A DNA stretch of 64,000 nucleotides from Tetrahymena thermophila SB210 (taxonomy: Eukaryota; Ciliophora; Oligohymenophorea; Hymenostomatida; Tetrahymenidae): NCBI RefSeq assembly GCF_000189635.1, contig NW_002476421.1, forward strand, positions 305,267 through 369,266, written 5' to 3'. Every line of letters begins with the position of its first letter. Positions within the stretch are counted from its first letter, which is position 1. The notes below the pieces were generated by a model that worked only from the letters and a program-made list of their open reading frames with translations, was not told the DNA's origin and did no database searches. The position numbers and the translations under genes are program-made. Below, piece by piece: positions 11,478 through 23,105 of this stretch.

Positions 11478-12092
11478 TCACATTTTTTATATAGTTTGGA
11501 TGTCTTTTTGAATTGCATCAAATTACTTTTCTTGCATAGAGTTGATAAATGAGACAGGAATACTTCCTTTAGGATCTACTAGCTGATAGATTTCAAAATG
11601 AGTAGCGTTTTCATTAATTTTTTTCAAGTATATAACTCCAAATTTAGCTTCAGCTTTAACAGCATCACTTTTAGGTGCGTTTTGATGGTCATCTATCTGA
11701 TCTCTTGTAATTAAAATTTCATCTTAGCTTAATCTTCTTAAATGCTAAACACATAAAATTTGGCGTGAGCTCACTACAAATTTGCTTTTAGTTTTAAATA
11801 GAGTAACTATTGTGTCTTAATCGATAGTTTCTAGTTTGAGAAATTCATCACACATTTCTCTATTATGCTTCTAACCTTCTAAGTTTTCAAAGTAGAATTT
11901 AGCAGCCTTCTCAAAATTCATGGGAGCATTTCCTTCAAATTTAGATAGTTTAACTTCATAACCATGATAAGCAATAGATGACATAGTTGCATTATCAACA
12001 TGTTTCACTTGTTTCCAATTAGTAATGTTTCTTAAAGCAACATTTTCATTAAATTTGCTATTAATAATATTGCTATACTTATTTCCAATCAT
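11478..12092 (-). CDS. START-domain (StAR-like) lipid-binding protein, copy 2
   Basis: Intronless ORF, 204 aa, ATG 12092 to TGA 11478-11480. It aligns end to end with copy 1 (same MIGNKYSNIINSK start, same YQL.DPKGSIPVS signature, same IQKM end) with one residue deleted near position 25, and looks well over half identical by eye. Conserved blocks include KFEGNA, NREMCD, LETIDQDTIV, TKSKFVVSSR and ITRDQIDDHQN. Differences are spread along the protein, with variable positions in the segments expected to line the pocket (for example YSLCVVHRRRL against QILCVQHLRRL), so ligand preference may have shifted. It probably acts in the cytosol, with no signal peptide or TM. Codon use and base composition match copy 1. 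Confidence 0.85.
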
Positions 12093-13477
12093 TTTATTTA
12101 TTTATTTATTCAATCTTATTTTTTTTTATTGATTAAGTTCTTTTTGATTGATTTTTGTTGAGGATTTAAAGTAATGATTATTGTAATCTTACAAAATAAA
12201 ATAAATGATTCTAGAAATAATTAAGGTAATCAGAAAATGTAAAATTTGTACAAAAATATTCTTAAAAATAATAAATTTTCGTAATTACTCATAATTTATT
12301 TAGTAGGTCAATAACCAGCAATTGTTTCTATTAAATGCATATTAAATTTTAATGGTTTTATTAAAATACTTAATTCATTTATTTTGATAGATTTTCAACA
12401 TTTTAATGATTTATTTCAATTCTATTATTAATATAATGGTAAAATGAATGAAAATTTAAGTTAATATTTTTTTATATTTAGCTATTTTATAATTACCAAA
12501 TATAAATATATTGAGTAATTAGATGAACAAATTAGTATAAATTCTTTTTAAATTTGATGAATTAAAATTACAATAAATTAAAATATAAAGTTAGTATGTA
12601 AATGGATAAATTAGTTGAATTTATGATTTACTCTTAATGAATTATTTTGCTTTAAATTATTGTATTCATTTTCATTGAACTATTGAACTTTGTTATGTAA
12701 AATAGAAAAAAGGTGAAGCAATTTGGAAATTTAATAATTAAGAATTTATTAGAAACTATTTTTGAAATTAAAAATTTACAAAATTCTTTAAATACAAACT
12801 ATTGAGTTTGAGTAAATCACTTTTATTAAATATAATCACTGATATAATCCGATTAATTAAAGTTATAATCAAATAAATTAAAAACACAATCACTCTTAAT
12901 AAATCAATAAATAATATTATTAATATTTTCATATTTTGAATTTGGTTATTGTTATTAGCAGCGTATTTTATGTGTAGCTAAAAAAATACTTGTAAAAACT
13001 AAAATAAAATAATTAATTAATTTGTAAATATATTATACTATTAAATTAATAATTTTATTAAATTTGTTTTTAATTTATAATAAATTAATTGCTATAGTTC
13101 CTGATTAATTTTCACAACCGCTAACCCCCACGATATTTTTAATCATAAAATGGATTTTCAAATATTAAAAAATAGTTTCAATCAAAAGATGTTTTTAAAA
13201 TAATATTTTCCATTTAACATTTATCAAACATAAATAAAATAAATAAATAACTTAACTATAAATCAACTTATTTAATGTAAATCTTGCTTGATTGAAAATG
13301 TAAATATATGTTTATAAAACTGTTCTATATTTAAAATAAGAGAGATAAATAGATATATAGCGATGAATAATATATTTTATTCATATTTTACAAAAAAGAA
13401 AGTCAGCTTAAATTAATCGAATTATAAAATTTCAGTCTTTGAATAAAATTTTTTTTTAATTCTTTTTCAAAGCTTAT
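12093..13477. other. AT-rich spacer
   Basis: No gene supported. The segment 12520-12560 is a diverged piece of the 186-bp repeat found at 9.8 kb. The remainder is homopolymer-rich. Confidence 0.45.
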
Positions 13478-15652
13478 TCAGTTTTTGTATTAGATTTTTG
13501 TTTCGCCTATTTTAATTTAAAAAATTGTTTTATTTAAAAATTTAAAAGAATTTAATTGCTTACTTATTTATTTTTGGTTGCAAATATCCTCATCTTAAAT
13601 CATTTCAACCTCAAATTCTTAGCTTTCTTACTCAAAGCTATCATTGCATATACCCTATAGTGAATCTGATTCTTAATCAAAACTATTTTCACTAATTTAT
13701 TCATCATTTAAATTTTTACTTTTACTAATTTAATTATCAACACAAGCTATTTCTTCTTCTTGGGTCTCATAATGTAAAGAATTATCATTTTATTATTTAT
13801 AACGGTAATTAGAATAATATTTTTCTTTTACTCTTTTTTGATGAAGCATAAGGGACTAGTTCTCATTTGTATATGGTTATTTAAATGTTTTTGTTGATTG
13901 ATAGATAAATCCATTTTTGAAAATATCTAGTGATAATTTAATTCCATCCTGAGTTTTTTAAAATTAAATATTTGGAAGAATAAAAGTATGAAACTTTTTA
14001 GTTTTAAAGAGATTAACATCTTCTTCATATACATCTTCTGGCTCACATTGACAAGATGCGAAATTTATTTCACTTTTAACATTTAACTTTATTTCATCGA
14101 AAATAATTCTACCTTAAGATATTTCATTTTGGAATTTATCAGAATCAATTTGAACTTTAATATTTTCGGTATTGATTTTAATCATATTGTCAAAGATTAA
14201 AACAGAATTCTAACTTAAAATGTCATTTAATTTTTTTACAGCTAATTTCTTTTCTTATTAAAATGCATCATGTGCTGTATAGCTTTCTCCTAAACCACAA
14301 TAGCATTTAAAATAAGTAAAATCTTCACAAAGTTAATTTGGTATAAAGTCTTCTAAACACTAAAATTAATTGCTTCTATCTTTTGAAATTTTTTCGTTTT
14401 CAAAACTGCATGAATTTATCATATCAAAAATGAATTTATCAATTTCTTCTTGGCTTTTCGAGTAATCAATATTTTTGATAGATTTAGATTGAATATTAAC
14501 GTTTTTAAGCTCATAAACTTTTCCATTAAAGTAATCTAGAACAATTAAAGAACCAATTAACTATAGTGGAATGTGAGATGGAAACCAATAATAATTACCA
14601 TCTGTAGCATAGAGGACTTCCAAGTTCCTTTTCAGTAAATAAACTCTCTTTATATCTTTGTCTACATCCTAGATATTGTATCTCATTTTTACACATTAGT
14701 TGAATAAATCAGCAGAATATTGCTATTAGCCAATCTCTTTAGTCATATAGCATGCCATATTAAACATTTATGCCACCTTTTAATCATAAAGCAAACCATC
14801 CATTTTGTAAATTAATTCTGTTCTAATGAATATCTTATTGTTATCAAAGTAAGCGTTTCCTTCATGCTTGAATTATTAATCAAAAATTATGCAACTATTT
14901 TTTTTTATTTTATCAAAAACAATATCCTCAATTTAAAGAGGTGGCTATTCATTTTGAACTTTTTAATTTCCAGTTAAATAAATCAGCATAGTGTATTTTG
15001 AATATAAACCTTTTGACTTATCTGCAAATGGGGTATCGTAGTGAGATTTAAATTTCTAATCTCCAGGTGCAAAATTGTTAAGTCTAAAAACAGTGTTCAC
15101 CTGCCTAAAATTCTTTTTATCAAAAAAATCACTCTCATCAATCATTTTTGTTAAAGCATAAGATAATTGATTTGAGTGGAAAATAAGTCTCTTTCCTCCT
15201 CTTTGCGAAACATTCAAAGGGATTGTATAGTAATTTAATTTATCTAATGAAAGAAGAGTATCAGTTGATCCTTAAATAAAAAATGTCTGAACTTTATTCT
15301 GAAGTAATCTCACTGTTTTTAGTTTGAATTTAGCATCATCAAAAAGATAATCTAAGTTGAGAATATTTTCAAAATTATGGTATGAAAGATCATCCATACT
15401 TACAAAAATAACTGAATAATTATTCACTTCTACAAAGTTATTCTTGTCTAAGAATTTTGTAAGTAAATCTGTTTCAATGAACTTCATAACTTTTCTAGAT
15501 TCAGTTGGAAAAGGACTAACCTAAATGTTTTGTAATGTAAAACTAAAAAGATCATCAGATATAGTTATATCCTAATCTTATTGATCTAAAGGACCAAACA
15601 CTAAACGTCGAGTCAGATTTAAAGCTTGTTCTATTTTTTATTAATTAGACAT
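13478..15652 (-). CDS. 2-oxoglutarate/Fe(II) dioxygenase, prolyl-4-hydroxylase type
   Basis: Single open frame of 724 aa, ATG 15652 to TGA 13478-13480, dense in TAA/TAG Gln codons. A P4H-type catalytic domain lies at about residues 165-285. It contains QVNTVFRLNNFAPGDQKF, then SHYDTPF with the iron ligands H204 and D206, the strand YTMLIYLTGN, and FKHEGNAYFDNNKIFIRTE with the distal iron ligand H263 and R277 placed to bind the 2-oxoglutarate carboxylate. These enzymes hydroxylate prolyl (or other) residues using O2 and 2-oxoglutarate, releasing succinate and CO2. Family members are usually 250-600 aa; here a further 440 residues follow, Cys-containing and unassigned, ending in an acidic Ser/Gln/Glu-rich tail. 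There is no signal peptide, so a cytosolic or nuclear substrate is likelier than collagen-like secreted proteins. Confidence 0.85.
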
Positions 15653-17106
15653 TAAATTAAAAACTTGCTAATTAAAGCAACTTGTTTCAAAAACAAGCTA
15701 ATTATTTGACATCTTTCTTTAAATAATCTATTATTCTATATTCTATTAAATATAGATAGGATAATTTTTGATAATTCAATATCTTAATCAATCAAATTTT
15801 TATGTTTTCTGATAATTTCTATTAAAAAAAGTGCAAAAAAAAAAAATAATAAAAACAAAAACCAAAATAAATTTAATTATTTATTTATATCAAAGTTATC
15901 ATTAATTATTTTATTTTAAAGAATATATATTTAAAATGGCTTAAAAAACATTATTATTATTCTTATTATTATTATCAAAGTTTTTGAAGAAATAAATTTT
16001 ATTAGTAGATTTAAGTCATATTTTACTATTAAAGATACATGATCCATTCTTTCTAATACTACATTTATTATAGAATGTTAAAAAAAGCAACAAAAAAAAA
16101 AATGAATTTATTTTTAAGGCAAAAATATCAATATAAATACATTATAATAAGTGCTGTATTATGATCTGAAATTTTCGAAAGCAAATTGATACATTTTTTT
16201 TTTGTTAATAGATTTTTTTTTAGATAATTTTATGGATTAATTGGCAAAATCACCTTTTTTTTTGATAAACTCTCTTTCAAAATCTGAAATAAATGGGAGG
16301 TGGCATATTTAGTTATTAATTTCTTCTACTTTTTATTTATTAATTTACTATATATTATATAGTAATTATTAAATATACTATTAGAACCTATTCAAATAAA
16401 TATTATATGCAATACAGCTCGATGTCCTTTATAAACATATAATAAAATATTTAATTAGAAGCATTAGACAAACTAATTTTTTGAAAAATTTTAAAAAGGT
16501 ACTTCTTGTTAATCTTAGAATATACATTTAGAGTTATTATTCAAATATTTTTAATATAAATTTTTATGATAGTCCTTAATCATGTGTAATAAATTAAGTG
16601 TAGGTAGGTAGGATAATAATTTAATATTGATTTTATTTCAAACTGAATTATTTAAATTTATCTAAAAAAATAAATATTTTAATTTTGTGTAATCAACTTC
16701 AGTAGCTATAAAAGACTGAATTTTATTCTTAATTTATATTATTAGTTTAGGTATCAATAATCTATCGATTTTTTAAATATTTATTTATTAAATAATTTTT
16801 TTCTCATTCTGAAATAGATAAATTTAATAGTTATTGAATAAATAATTAAAAATTTAAATAATTAGAGCAGTTAGTTATATGAATATTTATAAAATTTATT
16901 TATTTAGTTATGTTTTAAATGAACTTTCAAAAATAATTTGCTTCTACAAGTATTTGAAGAAATTTATAGAAATGGATTGAGTTTTACTATTTTTAAGTAG
17001 TTAAAACAGTTATCAAAAAAGTATACAATTTAAGTTTTATTTACTATTTTATTAAAAATAAAAGCATTAATAGATTTTAATTTAATTTATCAGCTTTAAT
17101 TTTTCT
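15653..17106. other. AT-rich spacer
   Basis: About 1.45 kb with no coding signal between the dioxygenase gene and the 3' end of LRR gene B. It holds T-runs, an ATT triplet run at 15950-15975 and an A-run at 15836. Confidence 0.5.
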
Positions 17107-20100
17107 TCACTATAAAATTAATTTCGTCAATCTCTTGGTTTTTAGAAATTTACTTCTCAACATTTATTTGTTTTAATTATAGATATCTTAAAACCTACTA
17201 ATTTATTAAATAAAATTATTTAAGATAGTGAGATACATTAAAAATTAACTATTTAAATAGATAAATAAAACAGCAATTTAAATCTATTTAAAAATTAAAC
17301 TAAAAAAATAAAAATAATAAATAAATAAAAACATAAATTAATTAATTTAAATATAAACTATTATTACTGTATTCCTAAAAGATCATATTCCAAGTAAATT
17401 GTTAAAACTTTGATAGTTTTAGATTTCGATAAACTACAAAGAAAGATTTCTACGTCTACAGAATAAATTTTATTGCTCCTTTTAAAATTTCCAGATTAAT
17501 ATATTAGTTAATTAATTATGAAAAGCTTGTCAAAATCAAATTCGAAAAATTATTTTTAAATTTTAAAATCAATAAAAAATTTTATAAAACATTTAAGTTT
17601 GAATTAAAAATCTACAAGATTAATAATAATTTAGTAAAATTTTTAATAATTTTCAATGATTTATTATTTTTTTGCTTATTTAATATATATAAATAAAGGT
17701 AAATAAATTTTTTTTACGTAAGATAAAGTTCTAAAATTGAGAGATTAATGTAATTAGCTAAAGAAGAACTTAATTCTTATATTCCTTATCTATTTATTCT
17801 ATTTTCCCTTTTGAAATTTGTAATTAATTTATTATAACAAGAAATTAAGTAAAATTTATTATTTGGTGAAAGCGAATAATTTAAAAATTTATATTTTTAA
17901 ATAAGCAAATAAAACATTTTTACTCAAGATACAGTTTCAAAATTGAGAGCTTAGCGCAATTTGCTAAACTATAGCCAATGCTTGATGCTCCTGTATTATC
18001 AATTTTGTTGCCTCTTTTTATATTATTGATATTTATTATTTAATAATTAATTAATTTTTAAAATTGTAGCAAAAATTAAAATTTAATAAGTAAAAATTTC
18101 TAAATGAAATTGTTAATTTTAAGTATTAATAAAATAAATTTTTTAAAATAAAATGGCAAAAAAATTTTTGAGTATTAATTAAGGAAATAAAGCTTTTATT
18201 ACTATAGATAAAGCATTAAACTTACAAGATTTATGCAATTTGCTAAACTAATCACTAAACCTGATGTTCCCTCATCACTTATTGAATTTTGCCTTTTTTT
18301 TATTTGGCAAATCAGTGAGTTACATTCAAAAAATATAAAATAATAAATTAGTGATCAAATGTTATTAAAAAAATTAATTAACGACTCAACTAAATATCTA
18401 AAATTTATTTGTTATATTTTCTACTTTTTCATTATTTAAACTAGTATTACAATATATTTTTAACAATAAACTATTTTTACTCAAGTTAAAGCATCAAATT
18501 TTAGATATTAGTGCAATAAGCTAAACCATAACCTAAGTTCTAAGCACCCTATTCATCAATTTTATTCCTCCTTATATAGTTTTAAAGATAAATTTAGTTA
18601 ATAGACATGATAAAAATAGGAGAAGAATTAAATAAATAAATAAAAATGATAAATTAAAAACAGAAAAGTAATTATCAAATCTAATACAAAAATTAAATAT
18701 TATCTATTTTTTTAAATATTTTTTGTTATTGATGCCAAAATTACAGATTATATTTTAAATATAAAATAATTTTTACTTAAGATTGAGGGACAAATTTTAG
18801 AGATTATTACACCTTGCTAAACCTTAACTTAAGACTAAAACGCCCTCATTACCTATTTGATTATTTCTATTTATATTAATAGAGTAATTTTATTAGTTAA
18901 TCTCAAAAAAATTTAGGTGAATATCAACAAAAATAAATAAAAGATTTATAGATAATAAATAAATTTAAGTTAAATTTAAATCAAAGTAGAGCAAGTTAAA
19001 TTATTAAAAAATAAAATATTTAAATAAAAATTAAAAAATTCCTACTTTTAATAATCAAAATTAATAAAAAAAATAAATTAATAAAAGTAAATAATCAAAC
19101 TTTACGCTAAACTAAAATTCAATACTTATATATTATTGCACTTATATAAATAATAGCCTAACCATTGTGTACCAATATCACCAATCAAAGTTTATCTTTG
19201 TTGTTTTAAAAAAAATTTTTAAATATAATTAGAATTTAAATAAAAATTAAACAAACTCTTAAAATTTTTTAATTTTTTAAGAGTTTCTTTAATTACTTAT
19301 AAATAAAAGTTAATAGCTTAATTTTACGAAAGGTATAGAGTTAAATTTTGGAGATTAGTACACTTTTCTAAGTAAGAACTTAATTTAGTAATGCCATTTG
19401 GACCAATTTAATTATCTCTTACATTTTTTATAATTAAAAGATAAATTTATGGATATAGTGAGGAATTAATTAAGTGCGAATTCAATAAAAATGAAAGCTT
19501 TGAAATTGAAAATAATAACTTAAAATTAAAAGTAGAAATATTTTTTATTAAATAAAATAAATTAAAAAGTATTTTGAAAATTTACTTTCAATTTTCCTTT
19601 TAAAACTGATTATTAAATATATTTAAAAATAGAATAAACTATTTACGTAAGATAAAGAGTTAAAGTTTACAGCTTAGAACATATTTTTAACTCAGAAACT
19701 AAGTTTTATGAGCTCAATGCGTCAATTCTATTACTCCTTTTAAAATATAAAATAAATTTCTTTGTTTGAAAATTAAAAGAAAATAAGTGAATTAACAAGT
19801 AAAGAACATAGAGCTATAAAAATTATCTTAGACATTAATTAAATATAAATAGTGCCAATAATTTATTAAAATAATAAATTAATTTACGTAAGGTTAATAG
19901 ATAAATTTTAGAGATTAGGGCAGTTTGAGAGTCCAAAGCCTAATTCTAATGCACCCTCTTCACTAATTGAATTTTTTCTTTTAAATTTCATAAATTAATA
20001 ATTTTAAAGTCATAAGAAATTATTATATATTTATTTTAAACATCAAACTATTTAAACTTGTAAATGAATATACAGTAGAGGTTCATATATTAAGATAGAC

Positions 20101-21090
20101 CTTTATTAAAAATTTCGAAAATTATTTTAATTATCTTCCCTCGGACGGCATCTTTTGACTCATACCGAGGAGAGTGAGGTAAAGAGGAATTATGGTACTA
20201 AAATAAATAGTTATAAAGCTAAAAATAAAAGTTAATTTTTACTATAGATTTAATGTCAAATTTTAGAGATGAGGGCACTTTGATAATCCATTAACTAAAG
20301 CAGATATACCTTAGTTACCAACTGAATTATATCTTTTGTATTAAAAATGTATATAACAATTGAAGAAAGCAGTAGAGTAGAATTAAATTTATAAAAAAAA
20401 ATAAATAATTTCAAAAATTGATTAAATATTTTGCTTTCATTTCTTTTTTTTATTTTTATTATTAAATCAGATAAATCAAAAATTTTAATAAATAATAATT
20501 ATTATACTAGAGATTGCATGTGAAAGTTGTCAGATTATTATATTTCGTTATAGCATTTGCTAAGTATTAGGCGCCTTATGCACTAATTTAATTATTACTT
20601 TTAATAATGTTAATAAATAAACATGAAAATAGAGTAATTATGAATAATAAATAAAAAATGATACAAAATTTATAAATTCAACTAAATAGGGTAAGCTATT
20701 TATAAAAATTAATTTATATATTAATATTTTATTTAATGCTTTATCATATCATCAAATAAATACTACAAAATAAATATAAAAAGAAATAAACTATTTTTAC
20801 TAGAGATCAAGAGTCAATATTGAGAGATTAATGCACTTTTCTAAGCCAAAACTCAACTCCTATGCAGCCTTAGCACCAATTTAATTATAGCTTTTAGTTT
20901 TTTGAGATAAATTTATAAAATCTATTACTTAAGATTTTTTTTACCTCAAGTTTATTTCAATATTTGAGTGAGATGAATGTTTAGATTTTAAAAACTTTTT
21001 GTTTTATTAAAAAAAATTATATTATAAATATGAAATAAATTGAGAAATTACATCTTTTAATTTATTAAATTGCTATTTCTATTATATCAT
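17107..21090 (-). CDS. leucine-rich-repeat protein B, 13 repeat exons
   Basis: Fifteen-exon model, 474 aa. Exon 1 20945-21090; 90-nt LRR exons 20801-20890, 20508-20597, 20243-20332, 19888-19977, 19647-19736, 19328-19417, 19106-19195, 18777-18866, 18481-18570, 18203-18292, 17924-18013, 17718-17807; longer LRR exon 17368-17478 (111 nt); terminal exon 17107-17194, stop TGA. All introns are phase 2 and the total is divisible by three. Each exon encodes one repeat, for example NNQIGNEGVLVLSQGLARC or NKIDEQGAQNLGYGLAYC, closing with NL..L.L.L. Exon 1 (MIQQKQQFNK ... SNIEINL) has the same length, 146 nt, as that of gene C and is clearly homologous. The C-terminus FLKTKRLTKL parallels CLKSKKLIEK of gene C. 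Predicted role: horseshoe-shaped protein-binding scaffold; ligand unknown. No TM or signal peptide is visible. Confidence 0.82.
20071..20175. mobile_element. possible DNA-transposon end with GC-rich hairpin in an LRR-B intron
   Basis: Inside the intron between LRR-B exons 4 and 5 lies TA followed by CAGTAGAGGTTCATATAT, the kind of terminal sequence and TA target seen in pogo/Tc1-mariner relatives. Seventy bases on is a strikingly GC-rich patch with a perfect 6-bp stem, CCTCGG at 20139-20144 and CCGAGG at 20165-20170. I cannot find a matching inverted terminus on the right, so this could be a solo end, an internally deleted element, or coincidence. Confidence 0.3.
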
Positions 21091-21249
21091 TCTTTTCTTT
21101 TTAATATTTAAATGAAAAATTTAATTAATTACAAATCAACAACTATTTAATAATTAATTTCATAATCTAATCAAAAAAATATTAAACTTAATTTATTATT
21201 ATAATAATACAATTACTCTTAATCATTTATTTTGATTTCTAAATAGGCT

Positions 21250-21768
21250 ATGGATGAATTCTATTGCCATTTTTACCTAATTAGTAAAACTATATTAATT
21301 TCTTACAAAATTCCAACACATATCACTCAAATTAATCTAAAATTGAATTCTGAAGAATATTATGAATTATAGTATAAGGCCTTCTAAATATTCGGTAAAT
21401 AATTTTTAAGTAATAAAAATTTTCAACAGGATTTAACAAGATGTCATATCTCAGCTAATACCTCACTCATCTAATTTCTTAAAGTAGGAATATAAAGATT
21501 TAAATTTTATAATAAAGTCGAAAAGGTGTTAATTTAAGACCAATAATAAGAGTTTGGGTTTATATCAGACTTGAGCTCATTTAAAATCAACATAATCATT
21601 AAAAGAATATATAATATCTACCTAGTAAGATAAGAAAAATAGTAAATAAATATAAAGATTAAATGGGGTATTGAGAAATATTCCTATTTTTAGATACATT
21701 CATATAAATTTATTCTAATTATGATAACAATTTAATTACCATTGAAAATAAAATAAATGCTATTTTGA
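21250..21768 (+). CDS. possible 172-aa protein or gene scrap
   Basis: ORF from ATG 21250 to TGA 21766-21768, open with ciliate code. The first 120 residues look protein-like (MDEFYCHFYLISKTILISYK, LNSEEYYELQYKAFQIFGKQ, VEKVLIQDQQQEFGFISDL). A 3' part, from about 21545, is repeated roughly 310 bp downstream, where the homologous frame reads KEFKHISKMNSLKTSRSNER and ends IIDKYGDQMSY at a TGA. Compared with that copy the present ORF has a one-base deletion near 21620, so its last 50 or so residues are probably out of the ancestral frame. Either the gene is damaged, or the downstream copy is. No domain is recognised. It is transcribed divergently from LRR gene B, 160 nt away. Confidence 0.35.
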
Positions 21769-22120
21769 GTAAGATTTTATTCATATCTGTATTTTAATAT
21801 AACTTAATTTTAATTTTAAAAAATTATTTATTTTTGAAATTATAATGAATTAATTGCAAATAAAAAGAGTTTAAGCATATATCAAAGATGAACTCACTTA
21901 AAACCAGCAGAAGCAATGAAAGAATATATGAATCGCTACCTAATAAAATAAGAAAAATAATAGATAAATATGGAGATTAAATGAGTTATTGAGACATATT
22001 CCTATTTTAGATTCATTCTTATAAATTTATTACAATAATGCTAACAATTCAATTATTGTTGAAAATAAAATAAATGCTATTTTTGAGTAATATTTTATTC
22101 ATATTTGTTGTTTAATATAA
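21545..22120. repeat. direct duplication, about 265 bp, period about 310
   Basis: The segment 21545-21810 is repeated at about 21858-22120. Both share AAGAGTTT..., TAAGAAAAATA.TA.ATAAATAT, CATTCCTATTTTAGAT-like pieces and AAAATAAATGCTATTTT.GAGTAA. Divergence is visible throughout, so the duplication is old. Copy 2 carries the intact-looking reading frame end described for the ORF at 21250. Confidence 0.7.
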
Positions 22121-22121
22121 C

Positions 22122-22400
22122 TTTTTTTAAAATATCAAACTTTTAACCTCTACTTGCATCGTACTAAACAACTATTTTGAATATATAATATATTTATTGA
22201 ATATGATGATCAAAATTAATTATTTCATTGAATTCACAATTGTTGACGAATTTGATGAAAAGAAGAACCATAACTTATTTCCTGTTTATATATGATTCAG
22301 GAGTTGAAATTCTTGCTTTTTAGCATCCAAGAGAATTTAATAACTGGAAAAGCAGTTATAAAAATGTAAAAATACAAATAGTAGATTTTTAAAAATTAAG
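22122..22400 (+). pseudogene. frameshifted gene fragment
   Basis: ATG at 22205 opens MIKINYFIEFTIVDEFDEKK up to TGA near 22294. A +1 shift around 22275 opens a second protein-like stretch, TYFLFIYDSGVEILAFQHPR and EFNNWKSSYKN, running to about 22360. Both pieces are less AT-rich than the flanks and read like the two sides of one frameshift. A short spliced intron would be an alternative, but I see no GT...AG pair that restores the frame. The family is not recognised. Confidence 0.3.
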
Positions 22401-23105
22401 TTTGATATCTTAATTAATTTATTTTTCTAAAGTTATAATACACTAAATTAATCATGTAATAATTAAAAAATAAATTAGATTAATTATTTTATTTATAATA
22501 TTATTCTGAAATTTAATTTCGATTATCTAATATCATTAAAAATGATGTAACAATCAGATAAAAATTTCAAAGTAATCTTAAAAATTACCTTTTTTTTAAA
22601 CTTTTAATATTCAGTTTTTTAATCATTTTAAAAATTTTATCTATTTTCATCGTTTATTCTTTAAAATATTTTAAATTTATTTAATATAAGGAATGAATTG
22701 ATGTTGGTAAAATACATCAATTTATTAATGCGAAATGTCAAAGAAATATAGAAATCTTACTTACTTACTTCTATATTTAGAAGTATGAAAGTTAAGAAAA
22801 AGACATTCTTATTATATTTTGAATAATTATATAGATATGTAAAATAATGCCTATGAATTTGATTTACAAAAACTAAATAAATTCCATTAATGAAAACCAC
22901 AAATTAGAAATCTTTAACTTTTTAATTGAAATTATTGTAATCAAATAGAATACAGCAAAATTTTTTATAATTAATTAGTTTACAGTGAAGAATATTTAGA
23001 AGATTAAGAATTTCGAAAAGAGGAAAAACAAACATAAAAAAATATTAAAAGTTTTTTTTGCTTCTAATAATACTCATAAATAATTGAATAAGAAAAAGGT
23101 AATAT
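22401..23105. other. 5' flank of the large membrane-protein gene
   Basis: AT-rich. A short charged frame near 22985-23035 (EEYLEDQEFRKEEKQ) is noted but not supported as an exon, because the downstream gene has its own ATG followed by a good signal peptide. Confidence 0.4.
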
